Shown: positions 24,303-35,125, counted from the stretch's first letter. The stretch: 64,000 nucleotides of DNA from Extensimonas perlucida (GCF_007655255.1 NZ_VMYE01000016.1:1-64000); one strand, 5' to 3'. Translations and numbers: made by a program. The notes: generated by a model not told the origin, from the sequence alone.

Positions 24303-25250
24303 TCACAGAGCAGCAACAAAACGATCAACGGCCTGCGCGAGTGCGGCGGGGTTGTCGGTATAGACCATGTGCTCGCAATCGGGGATCACGGCGAGCTCGC
24401 CGCGCGGCAGCGTTTGGGCCAGGCGCTCGGCGGCGTCCTGCAGCAAAAACCAGCTCTGTGCCCCGCGCGCGACCAGCGTCGGCAGCGTGACCCTGCGCAG
24501 CGCCTCGAGGTCGGGCATGCCGGGCATGAAGCGCCCGTCCAGCCCGCCCATGGGGTGGCGCGGGTCGAACTTGAGCTGGTACAGGCCGTCTTCGCGCTGC
24601 ATGAGTTCGTGCCGCGCATTGCGCCGCATGTGCTCCTCGCTGCGCTTCATGCGCGGTGCCTGGCGGCGCACGTACTCGTCCACGCTTTCATAGAGCCGCA
24701 CGGTCTCGTGGACTTCCTTTTTCGGCTCCCAGCCGGGGTAGGCCACTTCGGGCCCCACATCGACGAGCACCGCGCCGCGCAGCAGTTCGGGCGTGTGCAC
24801 CATCAAGCGCATGAGGAGCATGCCGCCCACCGAATGCCCGACCACCACGGGGCGCTCGAGCTGTAGCTGAGTAATGATCTGGCGCACGTCCTCGGCCATG
24901 GTGTTGTGCGTGGCGTGCGCGTCGCGCGGCCATTCGCTGTCGCCGTGGCCGCGCATGTCCACCGCGATGAGCCGGTATTTGTGCGCGAGCAAGGCACAAA
25001 AAGGCCCCCAGGTGCGCCCCGTGACCGCGCCGCCGTGCAGCAGCACCAGCGCCGGGCGGTCTGGCGCGCCCGCACCCCAATCGGTCATGTGCAGGCGCAG
25101 CCCCTGCACCAGCAGGTTGCGCGAGACGCAGGCAAATGGCGGCTGCGGCGTGCCGCCGAGGTCGGCAGCGGTGCGCAGCGCGTCACGGAAATACGCGGTG
25201 CCGGTGATGTCCAGCGGCGCTGAGGTTTGGGCGAATTCTGTCAAATACAT
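24303..25250 (-). CDS. Alpha/beta hydrolase
   Basis: This 315-residue enzyme has the alpha/beta-hydrolase fold. It shows the oxyanion segment LLHGGAVTGRTW near residue 70, the nucleophile elbow GHSVGG (serine near 138) and a C-terminal catalytic histidine in CEHMVY. A helical cap lies around 170-240. The start MYLTEFAQ at 25250 is preferred to a longer frame that enters the next gene. The substrate is not evident. It diverges from the M14-like lipoprotein gene. Confidence 0.85.
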   Translation of the reverse strand: MYLTEFAQTSAPLDITGTAYFRDALRTAADLGGTPQPPFACVSRNLLVQGLRLHMTDWGAGAPDRPALVLLHGGAVTGRTWGPFCALLAHKYRLIAVDMRGHGDSEWPRDAHATHNTMAEDVRQIITQLQLERPVVVGHSVGGMLLMRLMVHTPELLRGAVLVDVGPEVAYPGWEPKKEVHETVRLYESVDEYVRRQAPRMKRSEEHMRRNARHELMQREDGLYQLKFDPRHPMGGLDGRFMPGMPDLEALRRVTLPTLVARGAQSWFLLQDAAERLAQTLPRGELAVIPDCEHMVYTDNPAALAQAVDRFVAAL

Positions 25251-25295
25251 AATGCAGCCGAATATAACGACCGCGGCCTGCCGCCGCCCACTGCC

Positions 25296-27278
25296 ATGCA
25301 CCCATGCTCTGCACCGCCCGCACGACAACCCCGGCGCTCCATGCCCATGCGCGGGGCTGCGTCCTGCCGCCCTCGCCGGGCCGAAGCGCTGCGCCCCGGC
25401 TTGGGTGCGCTTTTGTGCGCGTGCACGGCCTTTTTGCTGGCCGCCTGCGGCAGCACGCCTTTGCCGCCATGGCCAGAACAGGCTTCACAAAGCGGCCAAG
25501 CGGCCGCTTCGGAGGTACTGACGCCACCCGCAGCCAGCGCACGCAGCAAGACCGTGCCCGCGCCGCTGGGCCAACGCAGCGCAAGCCAGGTGCGTGTGAC
25601 GCCGGTGCCGCCGTCCGCGCTCGAGGCGAGCACACCAGCGCAAGGCCCTGCTTCTGCCGCCGCTTCCACCGCATCCACCACCACTTCTGACAGCCCCGCC
25701 CTGCCCTACGGCAGCGCCGTCGCAGCCTGGTTCCCCGATCCGGGCACGCGCTACGACCCACCGGGGCTCGCGCCTGGCCGGCAGAGCTTTACGAGCAATG
25801 CCGAACTCGCCCTCTGGTTGCAAAAGCTCGCCGCTGCGCCGCCGCATGGCCGCACGCGCAGCAAGCTGCTGAACCTGGGGCTGTCGCAACAGGGCGAGCC
25901 CCTGCTGGGACTGCTGCTCACGCAAGCCAAGGACACGGACATTGCGAGCCTGGACGCGAGCGGCCGCCCCACGGTGCTCTTGCTTGCGCAGCAGCACGGC
26001 GACGAGCCCGCGGGCGCCGAGGCTATGCTCGTGGTGGCGCGCGAACTCGCGCAAGGCCTGCTCGAGCCGCTGCTCGCGCGCCTGCACGTGATCGTGGTAC
26101 CGCGCGCCAACCCCGACGGTGCGGCGCTGGGCCAGCCAGGCACCGCGCAGGGCACGGACTTGGAACGCGACCACCTGAGCCTTGCCACCCCCGAGGCGCA
26201 GGCGCTCGCACGCCTGGTGCGCGACTACCGGCCGCTGCTCGTGCTCGACGCGCGCGAATACCCTGCCCTTGCACTGCAGCAAAAATTCGATGGCATTGCA
26301 CGCTACGACGCGCTGCTGAGCTACACCACCACGGCCAACTACCCGCCCTTTCTCGCCAAGGCGGCGCAGCAGTGGTATTACGAGCCGATCACGCAGGCCC
26401 TGCGCGCGCAGGGCCTCACTAGCTCCTGGTATTACGAAACTTCTACGCAGCCCGAAGACCGCAGCATACGCACCGGCAGCACGCTGCCAGAGGAAGGGCG
26501 CAACGTGCAAGGGCTGAAAAATACCGTGAGTCTGCAGGTAGCCGCGCGCGGCAGCGACCTCGGGCGCGCGCACCTGCAGCGGCGCGTGCACACCATCGTG
26601 ACGGCCGTCAACAGCGCCTTGCAAAGCACGGCCGAGCGCGCCGCCGAGCTCGAACAGGTGCATTCGTTCGTGGTGCGCGAAACGCGCGCGCAAAACTGCC
26701 GCGGCGAACTCGTGCTGATGGCGGAACCCACGCCCGCGCAGCAGGAGCTGGTGCTGCTCGATGCACGCAGCGGCGCCGAAAAAAAGTTCAAGGTCGATGC
26801 CCCCTCGGCGCTCGCGCTACGCCCGCTGCAAAAGCGCGCGCGCCCTTGCGGCTACTGGCTCGCAGCCAGCGCCGAGCGCGCCGTCGAACGCCTGCGCCTG
26901 CTCGGCGTCGAAGTGCTGCGCGTGGCCGAGCCGGGGACGCTGCTGGCCGAAACCTATGCGCCGGAACTGTCCGCCGACAATGGTGCCGACCCGGCCACGC
27001 CCGAGAAGAGCGGCGCCAAGGCCGCAGCAGCCGGCACCACCAGCCTGACCGGCCCAGCCGCCGTGCCGCCCATCGCAGTGCGCCTGCGCCGCAGCGTGAT
27101 CGACGCGCCCGTGGGCAGCTACTACGTACCGCTCAGCCAATCACTCGCGCCGCTCGTCAGCGCGGCGCTCGAACCCGACACGCCCTTCAGCTACTTCAGC
27201 CAGCGGCTCGTGCCCGAACTCTCGGTGCTTGCGCGCGTCCTGGCCGCGCCCGAGCTGGTGTTCGACGACAGCGATTGA
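25296..27278 (+). CDS. Putative lipoprotein with degenerate M14 carboxypeptidase fold
   Basis: The 660-residue product has a lipobox LLAAC (Cys51; Cys36 if the ATG at 25341 is used) and a low-complexity Ala/Ser/Thr linker to about 140. An M14-like domain follows, with the zinc pair QHGDE (H234, E237) and ANPDG. The usual third zinc histidine (family DAHE) is Arg320 in DAREY. The usual catalytic Glu (family ETRG) is Ala416 in AARG. The family pattern is from memory. If right, this is a pseudoenzyme or a binding protein of the cell envelope. The stop codon lies inside the AACCCA-type repeat that starts the cob island. Confidence 0.75.
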   Translation: MHPCSAPPARQPRRSMPMRGAASCRPRRAEALRPGLGALLCACTAFLLAACGSTPLPPWPEQASQSGQAAASEVLTPPAASARSKTVPAPLGQRSASQVRVTPVPPSALEASTPAQGPASAAASTASTTTSDSPALPYGSAVAAWFPDPGTRYDPPGLAPGRQSFTSNAELALWLQKLAAAPPHGRTRSKLLNLGLSQQGEPLLGLLLTQAKDTDIASLDASGRPTVLLLAQQHGDEPAGAEAMLVVARELAQGLLEPLLARLHVIVVPRANPDGAALGQPGTAQGTDLERDHLSLATPEAQALARLVRDYRPLLVLDAREYPALALQQKFDGIARYDALLSYTTTANYPPFLAKAAQQWYYEPITQALRAQGLTSSWYYETSTQPEDRSIRTGSTLPEEGRNVQGLKNTVSLQVAARGSDLGRAHLQRRVHTIVTAVNSALQSTAERAAELEQVHSFVVRETRAQNCRGELVLMAEPTPAQQELVLLDARSGAEKKFKVDAPSALALRPLQKRARPCGYWLAASAERAVERLRLLGVEVLRVAEPGTLLAETYAPELSADNGADPATPEKSGAKAAAAGTTSLTGPAAVPPIAVRLRRSVIDAPVGSYYVPLSQSLAPLVSAALEPDTPFSYFSQRLVPELSVLARVLAAPELVFDDSD

Positions 27279-27351
27279 ACCCAAATTGTCCATGAGGCGG
27301 TGCTGCGCACCTACGCGGGCGCCGGCGGGCGGCTGGCGGCTGGCGGCTGGC
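27277..27351 (+). repeat. Left flanking repeat of the cob island
   Basis: The stretch begins with AACCCAAATTGTCCATGAGG and continues with the core GGTGCTGCGCACCTACGC, which is also found at 37991 and 44825. It ends in three 7-base tandem units GGCTGGC (27331-27351). The TGA of the upstream gene falls in its first bases, and the cobA remnant starts just after it, so it marks the left junction of the island. Confidence 0.75.
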
Positions 27352-27359
27352 GCGGCAAG

Positions 27360-27782
27360 GTGGCGGTGCGTCAGCGGAATGCCCGTGGCGGCCGAGCAGC
27401 CGCTGGCTGCTGTCACACCGGGCACCACCTCGAACGCGATGCCGGCCGCCTGTAGCGCGAGCACTTCTTCACCACCGCGACCGAACACATAGGGGTCGCC
27501 GCCCTTGAGACGGACGACGCGCAGGCCCTGGCGGGCATGCTCCACCAGCAGGGCATGGATATCTTCCTGGGGGACGGCGTGGTTGCCCAGCACCTTGCCC
27601 ACGTACACGCGCCGGGCGGTGGCAAGGATCAGCGCCAGCACATCCTCGGCGATCAGCCGGTCGTGCACCACCACCTGGGCTTATTCCAGCCGGTTCAGCG
27701 CGCGCAGCGTCATCAGGTCAGCCGCTCCCGGCCCGGCGCCAACGATGCAGACAGAGCCCGCGGCTGGTGCCTCACTCACCAT
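27360..27782 (-). pseudogene. cobA: Uroporphyrinogen-III C-methyltransferase remnant
   Basis: The reading starts at 27782 with the SUMT N-terminus (CIVGAGPGAADLMTLRAL) and meets an in-frame TAA at 27681-27683 after 33 codons. It then resumes with [27 protein letters not shown] and [19 protein letters not shown]. Family similarity ends at about 27360, where repeat DNA begins, so the C-terminal half (about 120 residues) is missing. It would have made precorrin-2. It overlaps the ferredoxin gene by 11 bases, as an intact last gene of the operon would. Confidence 0.88.
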
Positions 27783-28122
27783 CGATGACTCCCGGTCCCT
27801 GGTGAAACACCAGATCGGCGACCACCCGTCCGCCCACCAGGTGCTGCTCGATGATGCGGTCCATGTGCTCGGGTGTCACGCCGTGGTACCAGGTGCCGTC
27901 GGGCTGCACGCAGAGGATGGGGCCGCCCTTGCAGGCGGCAAAGCAGCTCACGCGGCTGCGCTTGACGCGCAGCGCGCCTTCGTTCAGCCCGGCGGCCTTG
28001 AACTTCTCGCCCAGGCTGTCGAACAGCGCCTGCGATGCGCCGTCCTGCGTGCAGCGTGCGCCGGTGCACACCAGCAGGTGACGGCGGTAGTCGCCGATGC
28101 GGGGTTTCTCCGTGTTGCTCAT
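27772..28122 (-). CDS. Thioredoxin-like [2Fe-2S] ferredoxin
   Basis: This 116-residue protein has four cluster cysteines in the thioredoxin-like ferredoxin spacing, C19-x4-C24 and C60-x3-C64, with GP following the last (CFAACKGGP). Proteins of this type are often found beside corrin genes. A role as electron donor or as partner of the ring-contracting CobJ/CbiH is an inference from position. Its ATG overlaps the cobJ stop (ATGA). Confidence 0.88.
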   Translation of the reverse strand: MSNTEKPRIGDYRRHLLVCTGARCTQDGASQALFDSLGEKFKAAGLNEGALRVKRSRVSCFAACKGGPILCVQPDGTWYHGVTPEHMDRIIEQHLVGGRVVADLVFHQGPGVIDGE

Positions 28123-29138
28123 TGCTCGGTTTCCTCGGTTGCGGCGTCGGCCGGTTCGTGCGCGTCGGGTGCCGCCAGCACCTGTTCGATGTAGCCGGCG
28201 GGCAGGCGGTGGCGGTCGGCGAGTTCGGCCAGGTCCGCGCCGGCCGCATGGTCGGCCCGCAGCCCCTCGATCCAGCCCAGCAGTCCGCTGGAGAGCGAGC
28301 GGCCGGCCTTCTCGCCTTCGCGGGTCTGGAAGTCCTGGTCCGCATCGTACTTGTGGGCGTAGCCGCGTGGGGTGACCATCAGCCCCGCGCGCAGGAGGGT
28401 GCTGCTGTTGCCGATCAGCACGGTGCTGAGCATGCCGATCTCCTGTTCGGCCATCTGGTCCAGCGTGGTGTGGACGATGTGCTGGCGGCGCCGGTAGGCG
28501 CTCTTGACGACCGCCACCGGCGTGTCCGCCCGGCGGTGCCGCAGGAACAGGCGCTGCGCCTCCACGATCTGGCGCGTGCGGCGCCCGCTCTTGGGGTTAT
28601 AGAGCGCCACCACGAAGTCGGCCGCGGCCGCCGCGTCCAGGCGCCGCGCGATCACCGGCCAGGGCGTGAGCAGGTCGGACAGCGAGATGGAACAGAAGTC
28701 GTGCGTCAGGGGTGCGCCGACCAGGGCCGCGCAGGCGTTGATAGCCGACGCGCCGGGCACGATCTCCACAGCCACGTCGTCCTCCGGCGTCCAGCCGGCC
28801 TGAAACAGTACCTCGTAGGTCGGGCCGGCCATGCCGTAGACGCCGGCGTCGCCCGACGAGATCAGGGCCACCTTCTTGCCGGCGCGGGCCGCGGCCAGCG
28901 CGTGCACGGCGCGGTCCAGCTCTTCGGTCATGCCCTTGCGCACGACTTCCTTGCCGTCCAGCAGGTCGGCCACCAGCTTGATGTAGGTGACATAGCCCAC
29001 CACCACGTCGGCCTCGGCGATGGCGGCGCGCGCGCGGGCGGTCATGTGGTCGGTGTGGCCGGGGCCGATGCCCACCAGGCTGATGCGGCCGGTGGTGCAC
29101 GCGTTGTGCGGGGTGGTGACGGGGGTGTCGGTGGTCAT
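28119..29138 (-). CDS. cobJ: Precorrin-3B / cobalt-factor III C17-methyltransferase with C-terminal extension
   Basis: CobJ/CbiH adds the C17 methyl group and contracts the ring. The 339-residue product has the methyltransferase site LVGIGPGHTDHMT near residue 20, then DAGVYGMAGP and VPGASAINACAALVGAP. The family is usually about 240-250 residues. The extra C-terminal part (about 255-339) has no cysteines and looks helical. The start at 29138 has AAGGA six bases upstream; the longer frame has no family match. The downstream ferredoxin gene may supply redox chemistry. Confidence 0.93.
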   Translation of the reverse strand: MTTDTPVTTPHNACTTGRISLVGIGPGHTDHMTARARAAIAEADVVVGYVTYIKLVADLLDGKEVVRKGMTEELDRAVHALAAARAGKKVALISSGDAGVYGMAGPTYEVLFQAGWTPEDDVAVEIVPGASAINACAALVGAPLTHDFCSISLSDLLTPWPVIARRLDAAAAADFVVALYNPKSGRRTRQIVEAQRLFLRHRRADTPVAVVKSAYRRRQHIVHTTLDQMAEQEIGMLSTVLIGNSSTLLRAGLMVTPRGYAHKYDADQDFQTREGEKAGRSLSSGLLGWIEGLRADHAAGADLAELADRHRLPAGYIEQVLAAPDAHEPADAATEETEQ

Positions 29139-29181
29139 GTCGTTCCTTGGGACGGGCGGGGGTTCAATGGCAAGGCCGCGG

Positions 29182-30306
29182 TCAGCCATGCAGCGGTTGT
29201 TCGGTGGTGGCGCTGGTGTCGGTGTTCCAGGACGGGGCCCAGGTGTTCTCGGTGAACAAGGCCGGCACCGGACGCGCCTGGCGCCACTGTTGCTGGATGA
29301 GCAGGGGTGTGTCGTAGAAGCGATCCACCGGACCGATGCACAGCAGGCCCAGCGGCACGGCGCCCGCGGGCAGCGCCAGCAGCGTGTGCAGGTCGCCGGG
29401 TTCGAACAGCGACACCCATCCGAGACCCAGGTGTTCGGCGCGCGCGGCCAGCCAGAGGTTCTGCACGGCGGCGCCCGCCGAGCACCACGCCATTTCGCTC
29501 GCCAGCGTGCGGCGGCCGAACAGCGTACCGTCGTCTGGCGCCAGCACCAGTGCCCACAGTTCGGCACACTCGCGCACCCCTTCCACCTTCAGCGCCAGGA
29601 ACTCGGCCGCGCGCGACCCCATGGCCTGGGCGGTGCGCATCCGTTCCTCGTCCACGGCGGCGGCCAGCCGGTCGCGCAACGCCGGGGCGGTGATGCGCAG
29701 CACCCGCAGGGGCTGCATCAGCCCCACCGACGGCGCGGCGAGCAGCGCCGATTGCAGGCGCGCCCTGACGTCGTCGGCGATTTGCGTGCCGGCGCTGAAG
29801 TGGCGCATGTCGCGCCGCACCTGCATCAGCGACTGCACCGCCTCGCGCTCGGCGACCGTGAAGCGGCGGTTGGGGTCGGTGTTGGCGACGCAAGGCGGGA
29901 TGGCCGTTCGGGGCATCACGCGCGCCACGGACACGGTGGCATGGCGCCCATCGTTGCCGCGCAGCCGGTGCTTCTCGACGCACAGGGCGGAGGCCTCGGT
30001 GGTGCCCGCAGCCAGCAAGGCGGCGGCTTCGGAGACCGAAGGGGTGCCGGTGTGGCGGCGCACGGTTTCGGACGGGTTCGGCACCGCGACCTCGGCCAGC
30101 TGGGTCGCGGGGTAGAAGTGCAGCGGCCAGCCGGCCTGCGCCGCCAGCGCCAGCAGACCGGGCTCGTCGGCCTTGAGCGTGATGCTGCCCACGCCAGTCA
30201 CCTGTCCGCGTTGAAGGCCGGCCACGGCCAGGGCTTCGTCGACCGCGCGCGCCAGCGTGGCCAGCGGCGTGCCGCGGTCGCAGCCGATGCCCAGGGCCAC
30301 TTTCAT
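29182..30306 (-). CDS. bluB: Fusion of CobE/CbiG C-terminal domain with BluB (5,6-dimethylbenzimidazole synthase)
   Basis: The 374-residue protein joins two domains. Residues 1-135 resemble CobE or the CbiG C-terminal domain (ALGIGCDRGT, GVGSITLKADEPGLL, SVSEAAALLAAG), which takes part in opening the C20 lactone. Residues 150-374 are BluB, a flavin destructase that makes the lower-ligand base with O2 (RRDMRHF, APSVGLMQPLRV, LGLGWVSLF). The start MKVALGIGC at 30306 overlaps the stop of the CbiG N-terminal gene by four bases. The CbiG hydrolase thus appears split over two genes. Confidence 0.9.
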   Translation of the reverse strand: MKVALGIGCDRGTPLATLARAVDEALAVAGLQRGQVTGVGSITLKADEPGLLALAAQAGWPLHFYPATQLAEVAVPNPSETVRRHTGTPSVSEAAALLAAGTTEASALCVEKHRLRGNDGRHATVSVARVMPRTAIPPCVANTDPNRRFTVAEREAVQSLMQVRRDMRHFSAGTQIADDVRARLQSALLAAPSVGLMQPLRVLRITAPALRDRLAAAVDEERMRTAQAMGSRAAEFLALKVEGVRECAELWALVLAPDDGTLFGRRTLASEMAWCSAGAAVQNLWLAARAEHLGLGWVSLFEPGDLHTLLALPAGAVPLGLLCIGPVDRFYDTPLLIQQQWRQARPVPALFTENTWAPSWNTDTSATTEQPLHG

Positions 30307-31085
30307 GCCGCGGCCTCGGTGGTGGCGTCGTTGCCGGCCGGCAGCGGCGGGCGGTACACCACCAGCCGCTCGTGCAGCGTCTGCCAGAGCGTGTCGTCCA
30401 CCGGGCGGTGGGTGATCCACAGCACCGCGCGGTAGCGGGCCAGATCCACATCCTCCAGGCGCGTGTGGCGGTGGATGTTCGGTGGCAGCGGGGTGGGGCG
30501 GGTCCACCAGTGCGGGCTGCCGGCCTCCTGCACCACGGCCACCGGTTCCTCGTTGACCACCGCGGCCGAGACGCGGGTGATGTTGAGTTTGGGCGCCTCA
30601 ACCTGCCAGCCCAGCTCACGGCCCAGGATGTCGACCGGGATGGTCTTGCCCACGTCCGACGCGGTGGTGAGCACCGCCGTGGCGCCCAGCAGCGCGGCCA
30701 CGGTCTCGGCCATGGCGTTGGCGCCGCCCACGTGGCCCGAGAGCACGGGAATGACGAACTGGCCGGCGTCATCCACCACCAGCACGCCGGGGTCCTCGTC
30801 CTTGCTCTTCAGGTGCGACGCGATCAGGCGCACCACGGCGCCCAGCGAGACGAAGAACACGATCTGGTCGAAGGCCTGGAAGAGCGACCCGATCTGGTCC
30901 TTGAACGCACCCTCGTAGGCCTGCACCGGGTTGGACAGGCCCTGGGTGGCGTCGGTGAACTTGGCCGTGACACAGAGCGACGCCTGCGGCAACTGCCGCG
31001 CCAGCGTGGCCGCCTGGGCAACGCCGTGCTTGGTGATGGCGACCAGGCAGACGCGGGGAGGTGCGTTGGTGATGTCCGGGTTCAT
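30303..31085 (-). CDS. cbiG: Cobalt-precorrin-5A hydrolase, N-terminal and middle domains
   Basis: The 260-residue protein covers the CbiG N-terminal domain (ITKHGVAQAATLARQL; FVSLGAVVRLIA; VIPVLSGHVGGAN) and most of the middle domain. The C-terminal domain is absent here and present in the next gene fused to BluB. CbiG opens the delta-lactone and releases acetaldehyde in the anaerobic pathway. Both neighbours overlap it by four bases. Confidence 0.9.
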   Translation of the reverse strand: MNPDITNAPPRVCLVAITKHGVAQAATLARQLPQASLCVTAKFTDATQGLSNPVQAYEGAFKDQIGSLFQAFDQIVFFVSLGAVVRLIASHLKSKDEDPGVLVVDDAGQFVIPVLSGHVGGANAMAETVAALLGATAVLTTASDVGKTIPVDILGRELGWQVEAPKLNITRVSAAVVNEEPVAVVQEAGSPHWWTRPTPLPPNIHRHTRLEDVDLARYRAVLWITHRPVDDTLWQTLHERLVVYRPPLPAGNDATTEAAA

Positions 31086-31900
31086 GGGGCGGTCTCCAGT
31101 GGTGGCGGACCGCTCTTTTTCAGGCAGCCCTTGATGCGCTCGCCGCGCACGCGGCGGGGGTTCTTCACGATCAGCAGCGAGAGGTAGCTGACCTTGGTGC
31201 CGCGCAGCGCGAGCAGCGCGGGGCCCGAGAGGTGCCGCTCGTCCAGCGCGCCAACGCGTTCGACGAAGTGCGCGCCGGCCAGCAGGTCGCGCGCCTCCAG
31301 CCAGTCCAGCAGGTCCTCGATCAGCGGCTTGATCTTCATCAGCACCAGGGTGTCGAAGTCGGGCAGCAGCCGGTCGACCGCGCCCACGCCGTAGGCCGCC
31401 GGCACGATGGCCACGGTGTCGTCCTGCTCGGCGAACGGTTCGCCCACATCGGCACAGGCCGCGGTGAACGAATTGACTCCGGCGATGGTGCGCACCGGCA
31501 GCCGCTCGTCCAGCCCGCGCAGGGTGCGCGCGAGGTGGCCGAAGGTGGCGTAGGTGGAGGCGTCGCCCTCGACCAGGAACAGCACGTCGCGCCCGGCCTG
31601 CAGCCAGGGCAGCACGGTCTGCGCGGCCTTCAGCCAGGCGCGCGCCAGCTTCTCGCCGTCGTGGGTCATGGGAAACAGCAGCGGCGTGTGGGTCTCGGGC
31701 AGCGGCAGCCCGGCGCGCTGCACGATGTCCAGCGCATAGCTGGGCGTCTTGCCGCTGCGCACCGGGTAGACCCAGATGGCGTCGCGGCGCTCCAGCGCGG
31801 CCCAGGCAGCGCGGGTGATCAGGCCGGGGTCGCCCGGGCCGAGCGAGATGCCGTGCAGGGCGCCCATGCGGGGGGCAGTGGAAGGCGTGGCGTCAGCCAT
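31082..31900 (-). CDS. cobI: Precorrin-2 / cobalt-factor II C20-methyltransferase
   Basis: This 272-residue CobI/CbiL enzyme methylates C20 using S-adenosylmethionine. It has the SAM-site GISLGPGDPGLIT near residue 17, the FLVEGDASTYATF block and IAGVNSFTAA. With CbiX and CbiD nearby the cobalt-containing substrate is likely. It overlaps cobL by eight bases and cbiG by four. Confidence 0.94.
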   Translation of the reverse strand: MADATPSTAPRMGALHGISLGPGDPGLITRAAWAALERRDAIWVYPVRSGKTPSYALDIVQRAGLPLPETHTPLLFPMTHDGEKLARAWLKAAQTVLPWLQAGRDVLFLVEGDASTYATFGHLARTLRGLDERLPVRTIAGVNSFTAACADVGEPFAEQDDTVAIVPAAYGVGAVDRLLPDFDTLVLMKIKPLIEDLLDWLEARDLLAGAHFVERVGALDERHLSGPALLALRGTKVSYLSLLIVKNPRRVRGERIKGCLKKSGPPPLETAP

Positions 31901-33244
31901 GCGCCGCCTCCTCCGCCGCCACCACCGGCCCGTGTTCGCCGTGGCCCATGGGGCCCACGCCGGCGCACACCAGCCACACCGGGTTCTCGGCGGCCATGCG
32001 GTGCATGTGCAGGATGGGGCGGCTGCGCGCGGCCTGCAGCTGCAGCACGTCCCAGTCGGCGTTCAGCTGCTGCAGGGCCTGGGTGGCGGTGGCCAGGTTC
32101 TCCAGCGTCACGAAGTTCATCACCAGCCGGCCCTGCGGCCGCAGGCGCCGCAACACCTGCGCGATCAGACCGGCCAGCTCGCCGCCGGAGCCGCCGATGA
32201 ACACCGCGTCGGGGTCGGGCCAGGTGTCCAGGCCGTCGGGCGCCTTGCCCAGGTGGAGGCTGTAGTTGCTGACACCGAAGGCCGCGTGGTTGCGCCGGGC
32301 GATGGCGTGGTCGGCCTCGTTCTTCTCGATGGCGAACACATGGCCCTGCGGGCACAGGCGGGCGGCCTCCAGCCCCACCGAGCCGCTGCCGGCGCCGATG
32401 TCCCAGACCACGCTGTCGGCGCGCAACTGCAGCCGCGCCAGGCTGACGGCGCGCACCTCCTGCTTGGTGATCAGGCCCTTCTCGGGCTGGCGCTGCTCGA
32501 AGGCGCTATCGGCCAGGCCGAAGCGCACCGGCTGCGGCCGCGGCCGGGTGCGCCACAGCAGCACCACGTTCGGTTCGGCAAAGCGCATGCGGGCCGCCTC
32601 CGCCGGGCTGAGTTGCGCATGCACCCGCTCGTCGGGCTGCAGCAGGTGTTCGGCCACGGCCATGTGGAAGTCGCTGCCCAGGCCTTCGGCCAGCAGCAGG
32701 CGGGCGATGCGGTCCGGGCTGTTCGCCGGGCTGGTCAGCAGCAGCAGGCGCTGCTCGGCGCGCAGGGCCTGGGCCAGCGCGTACAGGCCGTGCGTGGGCG
32801 GGGCGCCGCGCTGCCACTCGCCGGCATCGGCGGCGTGCACGGAGACGATGCGCGCGTCCTGCCAGGCCAGGCCCACGCGGGCACAGGCCAGTTGCAGGGT
32901 CGAGAGGTTGGGCAGGATCTCCAGCGCGTCCAGGCACAGGTGCTGGGCAAGGTAGGGTGCGATGCCGTGGCACAGCGGGTCGCCGGTGGCCAGCACCACG
33001 CAGGCCTGGTGGGCCTCGCGCGCGGCGCGCACCCAGCCGGGAACCGCCTTCAGCTGGCCGGTCAGGTCGTGGGTGACGGCGCCGGCCTTGAACGTGTGCC
33101 GGAACAGCGCCAGCGTGCGCGCGCCGCCGATCACCACGTCGGCCGCGCGCAGGTGGGCCAGTGCGGTGGCGCCGAGGCTGGCCACGCCGTCGTCGAGCAC
33201 GCCGATCACGCGGCAGCGGTTGGGATCGTGGGAGGGCAGGTCGT

Positions 33245-33248
<4 letters not shown>
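31893..33248 (-). CDS. cobL: Precorrin-6Y C5,15-methyltransferase, decarboxylating (CbiE-CbiT fusion)
   Basis: The 451-residue protein fuses CbiE (about 1-210; VIGVLDDGVASLG, LATGDPLCHGI) and CbiT (about 235-430; DIGAGSGSVGLEAARL, FIGGSGGEL). It methylates C5 and C15 and removes the C12 acetate carboxyl. The last 25 residues form a short tail. The start MNDLPSHDP at 33248 overlaps the cbiD stop by four bases. Confidence 0.96.
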
Positions 33249-34444
<1,196 letters not shown>

Positions 34445-35125
34445 TCAGGCGCCCTCGGCGCGTTGCTGCGCCTCGGCCAGCGCCAGCAGCGCGTGCAGGG
34501 CGGCGACCACCAGGGTGGAGCCGCCCTTGCGACCGCGGATGACGATCCAGGGCACGTCGGCGATCTGCGCCATCAGGTCTTTCGACTCCGCGGCCGACAC
34601 GAAGCCCACCGGCATGCCGACCACCAGGGCCGGGCGCACGCCGTCCTCCACGATCAGCCGCACGAGTTCGATCAGCGCGGTGGGCGCGTTGCCGATGCCG
34701 ACGACGGCGCCCTGCAGCAGGCCCAGGCGGTGTGCCTTGCGCATGGCCTGCACGGCGCGGGTGGTGTTCTGTGCCTGCGCCTGCGCAATCACGTCGGCGT
34801 CGCTGATGAACTGGTGCGTGGCCATGCCGAAGTGCGCCAGGCGCGGCCGCGACAGGCCCGAGCAGATCATCTCCACATCGGCCACCACGGGGGTGCCGCC
34901 GCGCAGCATCGCGGCCACGCCCGCACGCACCGCGTCGGGGTGGAAGTCGGTCAGGCCGTTGAACTCGAAGTCGGCGTTGGCGTGGATCATGCGGCGCACG
35001 ATCGGCCATTGGTCTTCGCTGTAGCCGTGCGGGCCGGCCTCGGCGTCGATGATGGCGAAACTGTCGTGCTCGATGGCCTGGCCGGCGGCGGTGAGCTGCT
35101 CGGTGACGGTGTTGACCGTGCTCAT
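34445..35125 (-). CDS. cobH: Precorrin-8X methylmutase
   Basis: CobH/CbiC (226 residues) moves a methyl group from C11 to C12 to give hydrogenobyrinate or cobyrinate. Conserved blocks are RMIHANADFEF with the catalytic histidine, DVEMICSGL, AVVGIGNAPTAL and GMPVGFVSAAESK. It overlaps cbiX by four bases. Confidence 0.96.
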   Translation of the reverse strand: MSTVNTVTEQLTAAGQAIEHDSFAIIDAEAGPHGYSEDQWPIVRRMIHANADFEFNGLTDFHPDAVRAGVAAMLRGGTPVVADVEMICSGLSRPRLAHFGMATHQFISDADVIAQAQAQNTTRAVQAMRKAHRLGLLQGAVVGIGNAPTALIELVRLIVEDGVRPALVVGMPVGFVSAAESKDLMAQIADVPWIVIRGRKGGSTLVVAALHALLALAEAQQRAEGA

